Part shown: positions 18,501 to 25,866 of the stretch, piece after piece
Numbering within the stretch: the stretch's first letter is position 1
Layout of the letters: each line of letters starts with the position of its first letter
Assembly: GCA_008501585.1 (NCBI GenBank)
Contig: QQUN01000074.1
Location: 1 to 35,832 of the forward strand
DNA length: 35,832 nucleotides
Direction of reading: 5' to 3'
DNA from: Pseudomonadota bacterium
Lineage (GTDB): Bacteria > Pseudomonadota > Gammaproteobacteria > Burkholderiales > Rhodocyclaceae
Translations under genes and position numbers: made by a program
Notes under the pieces: model-generated
What the model saw: only the letters and a program-made list of their open reading frames with translations
Told to the model about the DNA's origin: nothing
Databases searched by the model: none

Positions 18501-19426
18501 AGGCGCAGGTGATCCACTTCATCAACAAGCCCATGCCGGGCAACCTGCCCAAGCGCACCAGCCGCGCGCTGATGGACATCGAGGACGACAAGATCATCCC
18601 AGTGATCCGCAACCCGCAGATCAAGCGCGACGCCTCCGAGGCGGTGTTCTACTTCCCAGGCTGCGGCTCCGAGCGCCTGTTCAGCCAGGTCGGCCTGGCC
18701 ACCCAGGCCATGCTCTACCATGTCGGCGCCACCACCGTGCTGCCGCCGGGCTACCTGTGCTGCGGCTACCCGCAGACCGCCGCCGGCGAGGAAGACAAGG
18801 GCCAGAAGATCACCACCGACAACCGCGTGCTCTTCCACCGTGTCGCCAACACGCTCAACTACCTCGACATCAAGACCGTCGTGGTGTCCTGCGGCACCTG
18901 CATGGATCAGTTGATGAAGTACCAGTTCGACAAGATCTTCCCCGGCTGCCGGCTCATCGACATCCATGAATACCTGATGGAAAAAGGCGTCAGGCTGGAG
19001 GGCATCACCGGCCAGAAGTACATGTACCACGAGCCCTGCCACACCCCGATGAAGATCCATTCGGGCATCAAGGTGGCCAACGAGCTGATGGGCACCCGCG
19101 TCGACCTCAACGACCGCTGCTGCGGCGAATCGGGCACCCTGGCCGTCGCCCGCCCGGACGTCTCCACCCAGGTGCGCTTCCGCAAGCAGGAAGAAATGGA
19201 ACAGGGCGCGGCGGCGCTGCGCGAGGGCGACGCCAGCGCATCGGTGAAGATCCTCACCTCCTGCCCCAGCTGCCTGCAGGGCCTGTCGCGCTACGCCAAC
19301 GACGGCGGCGGCATCGAGGCCGACTACATCGTGGTCGAGATCGCCAAGCACCTGCTGGGCGAGAACTGGCTGCCCGAGTATGTCGACCGCGCCAACAAGG
19401 GCGGTATCGAGCGGGTGCTGCTGTAA
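15536..19426 (+). CDS. DUF3683 fused FAD dehydrogenase with Fe-S and CCG domains
   Basis: 1296 residues joining units that are separate subunits elsewhere (compare glycolate oxidase GlcD/GlcF or D-lactate dehydrogenases). Order: DUF3683-type N-terminal region (1-~150); FAD_binding_4 domain with [14 protein letters not shown] near 199; FAD-oxidase C-terminal domain with [12 protein letters not shown] near 706 and GEHGIGITK near 751; two ferredoxin-like clusters, [11 protein letters not shown] from 828 and [12 protein letters not shown] from 890; two CCG (heterodisulfide-reductase-type) domains with PGCGSE near 1041, CCGY, CHTP, RCCGESG and SCPSC. It probably oxidises a D-2-hydroxy acid and passes electrons to quinone; the substrate is not readable. 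A GTG 12 codons upstream overlaps the -10 candidate, so ATG 15536 is preferred. Confidence 0.9.
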   Translation: MTQRLREIPYNYTSFSDREIVIRLLGEESWQVLDALRSERVTGRSARMLYEVLGDIWVVQRNPYLMDDLLSNRDRRGALVGALRHRLTEIDKRRVDAQDEDHDRSDKVEQLVRAAREAVARFEVQFEETIDLRRQATRVLSRHTRKDNICFDGHARVSHVTDATDWRVEYPFVVLYPDTEAEIGHLVRDCIELGLTIIPRGGGTGYTGGAVPLDARSVVINTEKLIDIGPVEETVLPGLDGPMTEPYATIRTSAGVVTARVAEAASAAGRVFAVDPTSASASCIGGNVAMNAGGKKAVLWGTALDNLAWWKMVTPDGNWLEVERLDHNFGKIHEQDVVRFRLKRFDASGTRSLGDEVLEMPGAACRKVGLGKDVTDKFLGGVPGVQKEGTDGIIVAARWVLHKMPPVTRTVCLEFFGQVREAVPAIVEITDYFKPGGEGHALGVQLAGLEHLDERYVKAVGYTTKAKRHGRPKMVLIGDIVGHDEKAVMQATSDVVRMTNARGSEGFIAVSDEQRKKFWLDRSRTAAISRHTNAFKINEDVVIPLPRMGDYCDHIERINIELSTHNKLALCDALTETLSGELPLHTQDDDIDAAEIIGDRRQAALDYVSRIRARWQWLLDNLDTPLAEAEARFAEFGISAGELTNTATDPVLFHRLQDYSVRTSWKTELRARLIKIFDGDVFRPVREKIDAAHAQVLRGRLFVALHMHAGDGNVHTNIPVNSDNYAMLRTAEETVERIMAIARSLDGVISGEHGIGITKLDFLTDDEMANYWTYKQKVDPEGRFNRGKLQRGANLDRAYTPSFGLMGHESLIMEQTDVGEIANDIKDCLRCGKCKPVCSTHVPRANLLYSPRNKILSTSSLIEAFLYEEQTRRGVSLAHWAEFEDVADHCTICHKCEKPCPVDIDFGDVSIKMRNLLRNQGKKSFNPGKAAAMAFLTVKDPATIKLMRKGMIEWGYKAQRWAHKTAKSLGLIQGQVKQPPATLHKAPIKAQVIHFINKPMPGNLPKRTSRALMDIEDDKIIPVIRNPQIKRDASEAVFYFPGCGSERLFSQVGLATQAMLYHVGATTVLPPGYLCCGYPQTAAGEEDKGQKITTDNRVLFHRVANTLNYLDIKTVVVSCGTCMDQLMKYQFDKIFPGCRLIDIHEYLMEKGVRLEGITGQKYMYHEPCHTPMKIHSGIKVANELMGTRVDLNDRCCGESGTLAVARPDVSTQVRFRKQEEMEQGAAALREGDASASVKILTSCPSCLQGLSRYANDGGGIEADYIVVEIAKHLLGENWLPEYVDRANKGGIERVLL

Positions 19427-19433
19427 ACACCCC

Positions 19434-19471
19434 CTGACCGACACGCGGGCGACGCCCCGCGTGTCGGTCAG
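19434..19471. terminator. 16-bp perfect hairpin between convergent genes
   Basis: CTGACCGACACGCGGG pairs perfectly with CCCGCGTGTCGGTCAG around a six-base loop. It starts seven bases after the DUF3683 gene stop and its right arm includes the TGA stop codon of the convergent gene. There is no T tract on either side, so it may act with Rho, as a 3' stabiliser, or as a bidirectional terminator. Confidence 0.65.
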
Positions 19472-20115
19472 GAATGAATCAGTTTGCCGAGCAGCCAGCG
19501 GATCAGCTGCACGCGCGTAGTGCGCCCCTCGCTCACCCCGCTGATGAACGTCCCACCGTTTTTGGCGATCTGCTGCTCGCTCATCCAGTAAACGGTGTTC
19601 CACTGCAAGGGATTGAGGTCCGGGTCGCGATTGTAGAAAACCGCACCCTGCGCCAGCTGCCACCCCTCGAGCCGCTGATCGCCGGACGGAAAGGTCTGGC
19701 GACCGGTCGGACGGCCGTAGCGTGCGATCAGGCGGCGTTCCATGGCGGCATGCCACCACCAGGGGACATCAATCTTCATGCTCGCCAACTGGCCCTCGCG
19801 CAAGAAGAACGCGACAAAGTGCGCCCCGTACCCATCGAAGCGTTTCGCATAGTTGTAGCAGACCCTGTCCCCCAGGTTCTGGATGGATGCCGGCGCCGCC
19901 TGGCAGCGCAGGTCCAGCTCAGGGAATCGCCGCAACACGTCAGCCTCGGTCAAGGAACCCGACAGGGTGTTCAAGTCAAGCGCGAACGATGCCGTGCCAC
20001 GTCGCCAGCTCGCCACGTTGTCCAGAAACAGGTTCTTGTTGACCAACAGAAAGATGGCGATCCCGAGCAGCCCCAGCAGAACCATCAATCGGACACCGTT
20101 TGGTGCTTTTGACAT
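19468..20115 (-). CDS. membrane-anchored protein of unknown function
   Basis: 215 residues, not recognised. One N-terminal membrane helix (about residues 9-27, LMVLLGLLGIAIFLLV) is followed by a soluble domain with AALDLNTLSG-like text, LRCQAAPASIQNLGDRVCYNYAKRFDGYGAHFVAFFLREGQLASMKIDVPWWWH, and a C-terminal basic helix. Two Cys (in LRCQ and RVCYN) could form a periplasmic disulfide. The ATG at 20115 has GGAGGG eight bases upstream; an ATG 13 codons earlier has none. Base composition is less GC-biased than its neighbours, which may indicate different ancestry. It converges on the DUF3683 gene. Confidence 0.7.
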   Translation of the reverse strand: MSKAPNGVRLMVLLGLLGIAIFLLVNKNLFLDNVASWRRGTASFALDLNTLSGSLTEADVLRRFPELDLRCQAAPASIQNLGDRVCYNYAKRFDGYGAHFVAFFLREGQLASMKIDVPWWWHAAMERRLIARYGRPTGRQTFPSGDQRLEGWQLAQGAVFYNRDPDLNPLQWNTVYWMSEQQIAKNGGTFISGVSEGRTTRVQLIRWLLGKLIHS

Positions 20116-20358
20116 CGCCGACCCTCCGAAAGCGGAAATGCCGGAAATATACATTACGCATCACCATGAATGCCATAAGACTAAACACGCAGCAGCCATG
20201 CGCGAAAGCGTCGTGCCTTTGACGCCGCCCAAGACACGTCTATCCTGAAAATCGACACCCGCGCACCGACCATTCGTCGGCGCCGTGTCGATCCGGCCAT
20301 CCGGCCGTCGACCAGTGGATGACGGCGCCTTGCCGTCGGCCCGACCCAGGAGACGCTC

Positions 20359-21492
20359 ATGGCCGCCCCCCTTCCCGTCCTGTTCATCGCCACCCGCAAG
20401 GGCGCCTGGCTGCTGCATGGCGACGCCGAGCGCCGGCGCTGGCGGCTCGATGGCCCGCACTTTCTCGGCCAGATCATCAACCACCTGGTGCTCGATCCGC
20501 GCGACGGCCAGACCTTGCTGGCCGCCGCCTCGACCGGCCACCTCGGCCCCACCCTGTTCCGCTCCACCGATCTGGGCGCGACCTGGCAGGAAGCCGCGCA
20601 ACCGCCGGCCTTCGCCCCCAGCGCCGACGGCAGCGGGCGCAGCGTCAAGCACACCTTCTGGCTGACCCCCGGCAGCGCCGACGAACCCGGCGTGTGGTAT
20701 GCCGGCACCTCACCGCAGGGGCTGTTCCGCTCCGAAGACGGTGGCAACCGCTGGGCACCGTTCTCCTGCCTCAACGACGATGCGCAATACCGCGAATGGA
20801 TGGGCAGCGAACAGGATGGCACACCGGATGGCCCCAAGCTGCACTCCATCCAGATCGACCCGCGCGACCCCGCCCACCTGTACATCGCCATGTCCAGTGG
20901 CGGCGTGCATGAATCCACCGACGGCGGGCGCAGCTTCGCGCCACTGCTCGACGGCCTGGCGGTGGTGGCGGGCTTCCCGCGCGACCAGCCGACCTTTCAC
21001 GACCCGCACTGCGTGCGCCTGTGCCCGACCCTGCCCGATCGGCTCTACCAGCAGAACCACTGCGGCATCTACCGGCTCGACCGCCCCGCCACCACCTGGC
21101 AGCGCATCGGCGAAGCGATGCCGGCCGAGGTCGGCGACATCGGCTTCCCGCTGGTGCTGCATCCGCGCGACCCGGACACGCTGTGGGTCTTCCCCATGAA
21201 TGGCGACGATGTGTGGCCACGCACCAGCCCGGACGGGCGGCCGGCGGCGTATTGCAGCCGCGACGGCGGTGCGAGCTGGCAGCGGCAGGACCGCGGCCTG
21301 CCCGCCGAGCAGGCGTGGTGGACCGTCAAGCGCCAGGCCATGTGCGCCGACGCCGGCGAACCGCTAGGCCTCTACCTGGGCACCACCAGCGGCGAGATCT
21401 GGGGCAGCGCCGACGAGGGCGGGCACTGGGTCTGCCTGGCCCGCCACCTGCCGGAGGTCTACGCGGTAGAGATCGGCTATCCGCGGGCCTGA
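20359..21492 (+). CDS. Asp-box (BNR) beta-propeller protein, sialidase-like fold
   Basis: 377 residues with no signal peptide, so probably cytoplasmic. Five Asp-box repeats (S-x-D-x-G-x-x-W/F) occur at 69-76, 125-132, 186-193, 300-307 and 350-357, spaced as blades of a six- or seven-bladed propeller. Such proteins are often annotated exo-alpha-sialidase or VPS10-like, but the catalytic Arg triad and Asp/Tyr/Glu of sialidases are not evident, so enzymatic activity is doubtful. GGAGA ribosome site before the ATG. The MoaD-like gene follows after three bases, so the two are co-transcribed and probably functional partners. Confidence 0.8.
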   Translation: MAAPLPVLFIATRKGAWLLHGDAERRRWRLDGPHFLGQIINHLVLDPRDGQTLLAAASTGHLGPTLFRSTDLGATWQEAAQPPAFAPSADGSGRSVKHTFWLTPGSADEPGVWYAGTSPQGLFRSEDGGNRWAPFSCLNDDAQYREWMGSEQDGTPDGPKLHSIQIDPRDPAHLYIAMSSGGVHESTDGGRSFAPLLDGLAVVAGFPRDQPTFHDPHCVRLCPTLPDRLYQQNHCGIYRLDRPATTWQRIGEAMPAEVGDIGFPLVLHPRDPDTLWVFPMNGDDVWPRTSPDGRPAAYCSRDGGASWQRQDRGLPAEQAWWTVKRQAMCADAGEPLGLYLGTTSGEIWGSADEGGHWVCLARHLPEVYAVEIGYPRA

Positions 21493-21495
21493 GCC

Positions 21496-21753
21496 ATGCA
21501 CGTACTGATCCCCTCGCCGCTGCACGACTACACCCATGCCCCACGCGTGGACGCCCACGGCGCGACGCTGGCCGCGCTGCTCGACGATCTCGACCGGCAG
21601 TTCCCCGGCATCCGCTTCCGCATGGTCGACGAACAGGGGCGCATCCGCCGGCACATGCGCTGCTTTGTCGGCGGCGAGCAGATATTTGCACTGTCGCACC
21701 CGCTCGACGGCGCAGCGGAGGTGATGTTCGTACAGGCACTCAGCGGCGGCTGA
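21496..21753 (+). CDS. MoaD/ThiS-like ubiquitin-fold protein ending in GG
   Basis: 85 residues with the beta-grasp pattern of MoaD/ThiS: an initial strand, ATLAALLDDLDRQFPGIRFRMVDEQGRIRRHMRCFVGGEQI, and the C-terminal tail VMFVQALSGG. The terminal Gly-Gly is the residue pair adenylated and thiocarboxylated by an E1-like enzyme (MoeB/ThiF) in sulfur transfer to molybdopterin, thiamine or cysteine. No moeB, moaE or thiG gene is nearby; the only operon partner is the Asp-box propeller gene. It may supply sulfur or conjugate to a target. Function unknown beyond the fold. Confidence 0.8.
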   Translation: MHVLIPSPLHDYTHAPRVDAHGATLAALLDDLDRQFPGIRFRMVDEQGRIRRHMRCFVGGEQIFALSHPLDGAAEVMFVQALSGG

Positions 21754-21768
21754 GCGTCGCCGGGGGGC

Positions 21769-23160
21769 TTACTGCCCGTTCTCGAGCACCCACTCGAACG
21801 CCTGCAAATGCAGGCGGCGGGCCGTCTCCACGGTCAGGTCGAGGCGCGCGCAGGCGGCCGCCACCGCCGCACTGTCGCCCGCGTCCCAGGCCCGGGCCAG
21901 CGCCAGGTAGGGGGTGTAGGGGCTGTCCGTGGCGTCGTCGCGCAAGGCGGCGCGGATGGTGTCGCTCATCGGCAAGGTGTCGAGCACCCGTGTGGCGGGC
22001 ACCTGCAGCACGGTATCGAGCAGCGACAGCATGCCGAGCACGAACAGTTCATCGCGCTGCGACACACTCAGCGCCTGCCCGAGCAGCTCCATGAAGCGGG
22101 CACGCACCAGGGTGGCCTCGCCACGCACCTCGCTCAGCGCCGCCTTCGGGGCGCCGGCCAGCAGCAGGAGCATCAGCCAGCGGTACAGGGGCCGCCGGCC
22201 GAGCATGAGCATGGCCTGCTCGATCGAGCTGATCGGCGTGGTCAGGCCCCAGGCAGCGGCATTCACATAACGCAGCAGCCGGTAGGACAAGGCCACGTCC
22301 TGCTTGAGCACGCCGGCCATTTCGCGGATCTCCGCGCCCTGGCGCAGCTTGCTCAGCAAGGACGCCACACGCAGGCCGTCGGGCGAGAAGCGCCCGCCAA
22401 GGTACGCGCCGCGCTCGCTGACAAAGGCCCCGGTAACCTGGACACAGCCCAGCTTGCGGGCCAGCGCCAGGTCGTCCTGGGTCGGCACGTCGAGCGCGCA
22501 CCACGGCAGACCGGGATAGCGCCGGCGCAGACCGGCCACGACCTGCTCGATACGCTCGGGCGCCTCAGCGCCGACCCGCACGGCCAGGCCGTCGGCCGGT
22601 GTCGCCAGCGACGCCAGCCAGGGGGAATCGTCCGTCGCCTCGAACAGCAGCCGGAAGCCCTGCGCGCGCAGGGCATGCAGCTGGTCGGACACCGGCTCGG
22701 CCGCCGGCGCGCGGGTGTCGTCGGCATGGACAATCAGCGTGACGCCGGTGCCGCCCAGGCGCGCCAGTCCGGCCGGGTCCAGGGTCTCGGCGTCCAGACG
22801 CAGGAAGAGCTGCCGGTGCTTTCGCCAGGCCGGCGACACCGCGGCCACCTGGCTGACCAGCATGGCATCGAGAAACCGCCGCACCCGCACGCCACCCCGC
22901 ACCTTGAGGGTGGCCGCGTCGGACAGGAAGAAGCGGTAGCCCACCGACTGCCCGCGCTCGCCGAGCACGGCCTCCCAAACCAGCACGCCAACCGCCGCGG
23001 CATCGACGCCGGGCGGCACCGCCACCGCCAGTGGCGGTACGGCGGCATTGTCCGGCGCCGCATCCTGCGCCGCCTCATCTCGCGCCGGCCGCGGCGGCAC
23101 CTCGGCGCCATGCGCCGCATCCGGCTCGCTACGCCCCAGCCATCGTTGAAGCCAGCCCAC
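21769..23160 (-). CDS. degenerate EAL + HDOD signalling protein
   Basis: 463 residues. After an Ala/Pro-rich N-terminal linker, residues about 70-250 match the EAL-like half of YuxH/CdgJ-type proteins (VLGERGQSVGYRFFLSD), but the EAL, DDFGTG and metal motifs are missing, so it should not hydrolyse c-di-GMP. The C-terminal half is an HDOD domain (LLSKLRQGAEIREMAGVLKQDVALSYRLLRYVNAAAWG, with SSIEQAMLMLGRRPLYRWL). Such proteins control motility, attachment or stress through protein contacts. The GTG at 23160 (MGWLQRWLGR) is chosen because GAGGGAGGG lies six bases upstream; an ATG 16 codons earlier at 23208 has no ribosome site. Confidence 0.85.
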   Translation of the reverse strand: MGWLQRWLGRSEPDAAHGAEVPPRPARDEAAQDAAPDNAAVPPLAVAVPPGVDAAAVGVLVWEAVLGERGQSVGYRFFLSDAATLKVRGGVRVRRFLDAMLVSQVAAVSPAWRKHRQLFLRLDAETLDPAGLARLGGTGVTLIVHADDTRAPAAEPVSDQLHALRAQGFRLLFEATDDSPWLASLATPADGLAVRVGAEAPERIEQVVAGLRRRYPGLPWCALDVPTQDDLALARKLGCVQVTGAFVSERGAYLGGRFSPDGLRVASLLSKLRQGAEIREMAGVLKQDVALSYRLLRYVNAAAWGLTTPISSIEQAMLMLGRRPLYRWLMLLLLAGAPKAALSEVRGEATLVRARFMELLGQALSVSQRDELFVLGMLSLLDTVLQVPATRVLDTLPMSDTIRAALRDDATDSPYTPYLALARAWDAGDSAAVAAACARLDLTVETARRLHLQAFEWVLENGQ

Positions 23161-23384
23161 GATCGCCCTCCCTCGATCATCGCGTGGTAACAACAGGCTT
23201 AACGGCATGTCGACACACAAATTTAACGCCCGCGACGCATACCGTTTCCGGCGTGCGCCGTTCGTCTGCCCCAAGGTCATAGCTTGTGTCATACCCTTGG
23301 CGGCCCCACGGCGGGGCGCTAAGGTGGTCACACTGAGATGTCGCGGTGCGCCCACATGCCGGCCCGCCGCGTTCTGGAGGCTTC
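23161..23384. other. divergent intergenic region between the EAL-HDOD and STAS-like genes
   Basis: 224 bases without a supported gene. It holds the ribosome sites of both flanking genes and a small hairpin, GCCCC-ACGGC-GGGGC at 23303-23317. AT-rich stretches around 23215-23225 and 23270-23300 probably include both promoters, but I could not assign -35/-10 pairs. Confidence 0.4.
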
Positions 23385-23780
23385 ATGGGTCATACCGTCT
23401 TTTTATCCGACTGCGGCCGCTTCGTCGGCTGTCGCGTGCACGAGGACGTCACCATCGAACGCGCCCGGCGCTTCACCGAAGACACCGTGGCCTTCGGCAA
23501 GGCCCGGCGGATCACGCTGTTCCTGTACGACGTGCGTGGGGCACGCAATATCGAAACCGTGTTCCACAACTATCGCTTCGCCAATGAAGACATGGCGCGC
23601 CTGAACGTGAATCGCGCCGGCAGCGTCGCCGTGGTCACCGACCCGGACGACCACTCGCATGATTTCGTGGAAACCGCCGTCCGCAATGCGGGCTACGATG
23701 TCCGCATGTTCGGCGACTACGACAGCGCCGTCTGCTGGCTGCTCACGCGCCAGCGCCCCGCCCTGGGGGCGCAGCAGTAG
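23385..23780 (+). CDS. small STAS/SpoIIAA-like fold protein
   Basis: 131 residues. The pattern VFLSDCGRFVGCRVHEDVTIERARRFTEDTVAFGKARRITLFLYDVRGARN, then VAVVTDPDDHSHDFVETAVRNAGYDVRMFGDYDSAVCWL, follows the strand-helix order of STAS/SpoIIAA-like proteins, which act as protein-binding regulators. The sequence motif SHDFVETAVRNAGY is conserved in related hypotheticals as I recall them. GGAGG five bases before the ATG fixes the start. It diverges from the EAL-HDOD gene, so the two may share regulation. The specific role is unknown. Confidence 0.65.
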   Translation: MGHTVFLSDCGRFVGCRVHEDVTIERARRFTEDTVAFGKARRITLFLYDVRGARNIETVFHNYRFANEDMARLNVNRAGSVAVVTDPDDHSHDFVETAVRNAGYDVRMFGDYDSAVCWLLTRQRPALGAQQ

Positions 23781-23904
23781 CGGCCGGAAGTTCCGCCACC
23801 CGCGTAAGCATCCGCCCCGCCACCCGGTCTGACTCCCTGACAGCGCGACAACGCGCCGGCGACCGCCTCCTCGCGGCCCGCCGTCCTGAGCAGGAGCCAC
23901 CGCC

Positions 23905-24369
23905 ATGAACCCCCGCCATCTCCCCCACACACTCACCGCCGCCGTGCTGGCCGCCGGCCTCGGCTCCGCGCACGCCGCCGCCGACCCCACGGTGATTCCG
24001 CTGACCCAGGTCGGCTGCCAGTTCCTGGAGAGCGAACACGGCACCAACCACGGCTACACCCCGGCAACGGCCGACGACTGCCGCCGCATCAACGCCGAGA
24101 ACGGCGACCAGCGGCTGAGCCAGGCCAAGGTGCTGACGCTCACGCCGGGACGCTACGTGTTCCGGGTCAGTAACCAGAACGTGCCCTACGAACTGGGCTT
24201 CTGGCTGCGCGGCGACGGGCTGGCGGCCCGCGCGCTGCTGCCCAGCGTGTCGGGCGGCGGCCTGGTCACGGGCAAGACGCAGGACTACGAGATCGAACTC
24301 AAGCCCGGCGAGTATGTGTACTCCTGCCCGCTGAACCCGACCCCCGACTACAAGCTCGTGGTGCGCTGA
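23905..24369 (+). CDS. periplasmic cupredoxin-like protein
   Basis: 154 residues with a clear signal peptide (cleavage after AHA, about residue 25). The mature part ends in the beta-sandwich pattern LTLTPGRYVFRVSNQNVPYELGFWLRG..., KTQDYEIELKPGEYVYSCPLNPTPDYKLVVR, where GEYxYxCPLNP resembles the metal-ligand loop of cupredoxins. The usual His and Met ligands are not in this loop; only the Cys is in place. Two more Cys (VGCQFL and DDCRRI) could form a disulfide. Copper binding is therefore possible but unproven. GGAG nine bases before the ATG. The gene converges on the DUF6969-like gene with a gap of 14 bases. Confidence 0.65.
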   Translation: MNPRHLPHTLTAAVLAAGLGSAHAAADPTVIPLTQVGCQFLESEHGTNHGYTPATADDCRRINAENGDQRLSQAKVLTLTPGRYVFRVSNQNVPYELGFWLRGDGLAARALLPSVSGGGLVTGKTQDYEIELKPGEYVYSCPLNPTPDYKLVVR

Positions 24370-24383
24370 ACCCGGCGCGGCGC

Positions 24384-25115
24384 TCAGCGCAGCGACTCGG
24401 TCAGCGCCTCGGCGAAGGTATCGACGGCGATCGGCAGGTAGCCGATCACGTCGATGCGCCGGTCCTCGTACACATCCTCGTCCGGGCGGTCGGCCTGGCA
24501 TTCGGCCATCACCGCATCGCGGTGGCGCAGCAAGCCTTCGATCTGCGGGCCGTAGAGCCGCAGCATGGCGCTCAGCCAGCGGTTGGTCGGCCACGACGGA
24601 AAGGCGTGGTCGATCTCGAAGTGCGGCAGGATGGCGATGGCGTCCTCGGCAGCAAACCAGGACTCGTCGGTCACCCAGCGATTGGTGGTGAACAGCCCCG
24701 ACGGGTAGCCCCAGCCGTCCATCGACACGGCGACCAGATGGCAGATCGCGTCGTCGCCGGCCGGCCGGGCCTCGCTGGCATGCGCCACCGTCAGCGGCGC
24801 ACAGCCATCGGGAATGCCGCCGGCGCGCACGAAGGTATGGAAATGCCCATGCTCGGCATCGACACCCCGGTGAGCATGGTAGTAGTACTGGGCGTGGCTG
24901 TCGCCGTCAAAAACATCGTCAGCCGGATAGTGGTCCATCTCGACAAACTCGCCGCCACCGCGCAACACCTCGCCCACCACATTCAGGCCGCCCTTGCGCA
25001 GTACCCGGTAGCACTCCGCGATCTCGCGGGCGGCGGCCTGCATCTGCATGCGCCGGGCGCGCGGCACGCCTGCCAGCTCGGGCAGGAAATCGTCCAGTCG
25101 AAGCATCTCGGCCAT
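24384..25115 (-). CDS. DUF6969-like conserved protein
   Basis: 243 residues without a signal peptide or membrane segment. It has RKGGLNVVGEVLRGGGEFVEMDHYP, SHAQYYYHAH, EHGHFHTF, HLVAVSMDGWGYP and LFTTNRWVTDESW. The His-rich middle is strongly patterned and may bind metal, but no catalytic role is known to me. The assignment to the DUF6969 family is from memory. GGAGGG upstream of the ATG. It is the last gene of a possible - strand run with the Cys-rich protein, but 375 bases separate them, so an independent transcript is likely. Confidence 0.75.
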   Translation of the reverse strand: MAEMLRLDDFLPELAGVPRARRMQMQAAAREIAECYRVLRKGGLNVVGEVLRGGGEFVEMDHYPADDVFDGDSHAQYYYHAHRGVDAEHGHFHTFVRAGGIPDGCAPLTVAHASEARPAGDDAICHLVAVSMDGWGYPSGLFTTNRWVTDESWFAAEDAIAILPHFEIDHAFPSWPTNRWLSAMLRLYGPQIEGLLRHRDAVMAECQADRPDEDVYEDRRIDVIGYLPIAVDTFAEALTESLR

Positions 25116-25490
25116 GGCAGGCCCTCCCGTACAACGGGCGCCCGCAGGCGCCCGGTTTTGGCACCCGAGGGCACCTGGTGTTCAGCTCGCCGTCACATCG
25201 ACAATAGCGGCGACGGCCCTCAGGGGCAAGCGCTGCGAGGCGTCGCCGCACGCGGACTCGCGGCACGGGAGGCCTGTCCTGGCCGCCTCGCGGTCGCGTG
25301 CGCGACACCGGCGTCACGGCCCGACGGCCGATACAGCGCCACCGCTGGCCAACCGCCGGACCGCCAACATGGCCGCGGTCAGGGCACGAGGGGGAAAGCT
25401 TGGGTCATGGGCGCCGCCCGCGCGCGACGAAGCGGTGGACGGCGCCTGGGTGGGGCAGCCCGCCGCGCCACGGCGGGCCGGATCGTCACA
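25116..25490. other. 375-base gap without a supported gene
   Basis: Between the Cys-rich gene and the DUF6969-like gene. Open frames on both strands have Arg/Ala/Pro-rich shadow composition and no ribosome sites. Apart from the hairpin near 25458 and the ribosome site at the right edge of the DUF6969-like gene, I see nothing definite. It must contain the promoter of the DUF6969-like gene if that gene is transcribed on its own. Confidence 0.5.
25458..25478 (-). terminator. hairpin after the Cys-rich gene
   Basis: GCCCGCCG and CGGCGGGC form an eight-base-pair stem with a five-base loop, 12 bases past the stop of the Cys-rich gene. No T tract follows on the - strand, so it is a terminator candidate only. 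Confidence 0.4.
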
Positions 25491-25760
25491 TCACATCTTC
25501 TTGGCCGCGCACGGATTCTTGGCTGCGCACGGGTTTTTCGCCGCGCACGGATGCTTCGCGGCACACGGGTTGGCGGCGCACGGGTTCTTGGCCGCGCAGG
25601 GATTTGCCGCGCACGGGTTCTTCTTGGCGGCACACGGATGCTGCGCCGCGCACGGGCCCTTCCTCGGGGCGCAGGTGGCGTAGGCCATGCTGCCGGCGGC
25701 CATCAGGCCAGCGGCGACAAAGGCGGTGGCAAGCTTGCGGGCGGTCGGGTTCTTGGTCAT
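25491..25760 (-). CDS. exported Cys-rich PCAA-repeat protein
   Basis: 89 residues. A Sec signal peptide (1-28, cleavage after AYA) is followed by a 61-residue mature part with ten Cys (30, 37, 43, 50, 55, 61, 66, 72, 78, 84) in nine near-identical units of (N/H/G)-P-C-A-A-(K/N/Q), spaced five to seven residues. There is no acidic residue in the mature chain; Lys, Asn and Pro fill the rest. The repeat is reminiscent of other exported Cys-repeat peptides, such as the HvfA/bufferin precursors modified by MNIO enzymes and linked to copper, but no MNIO (DUF692) or partner gene is in the window. ATG 25760 has GGAGA nearby; longer frames to 25916 lack one. A 7-bp hairpin (25815-25832) lies upstream. 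Metal or thiol buffering is inference. Confidence 0.75.
   Translation of the reverse strand: MTKNPTARKLATAFVAAGLMAAGSMAYATCAPRKGPCAAQHPCAAKKNPCAANPCAAKNPCAANPCAAKHPCAAKNPCAAKNPCAAKKM
25500..25680. repeat. tandem imperfect 15-18 base repeats encoding PCAA units
   Basis: About nine copies of a unit such as GCCGCGCACGGGTTCTTG, reading CAAGAACCCGTGCGCGGC on the coding strand. Units are 15 or 18 bases depending on whether a Lys codon is present. Synonymous differences between copies show that the protein repeat is maintained by selection, while length differences suggest slippage or unequal exchange. Confidence 0.8.
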
Positions 25761-25866
25761 GGGAATCTCCAGGTCTCTGTGTTGTGATGGGCGGACGATG
25801 TGTTCCGCACTCGCCCACTGCCGATGCAGCGGACTCACCCACCAGACCGTGGCCTCTCGCCAATCC

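Noticed and set aside
17102-19759. 885-codon open frame opposite the DUF3683 gene
   Set aside because: Low-complexity shadow composition; the + strand protein has all its cofactor motifs.
20359-21492. Annotation of the Asp-box protein as a true sialidase
   Set aside because: Asp boxes alone only indicate the propeller fold; no signal peptide and no evident catalytic Arg triad.
25500-25680. CRISPR array, from the regularly repeated units
   Set aside because: Units are contiguous without unique spacers and encode a conserved protein repeat.
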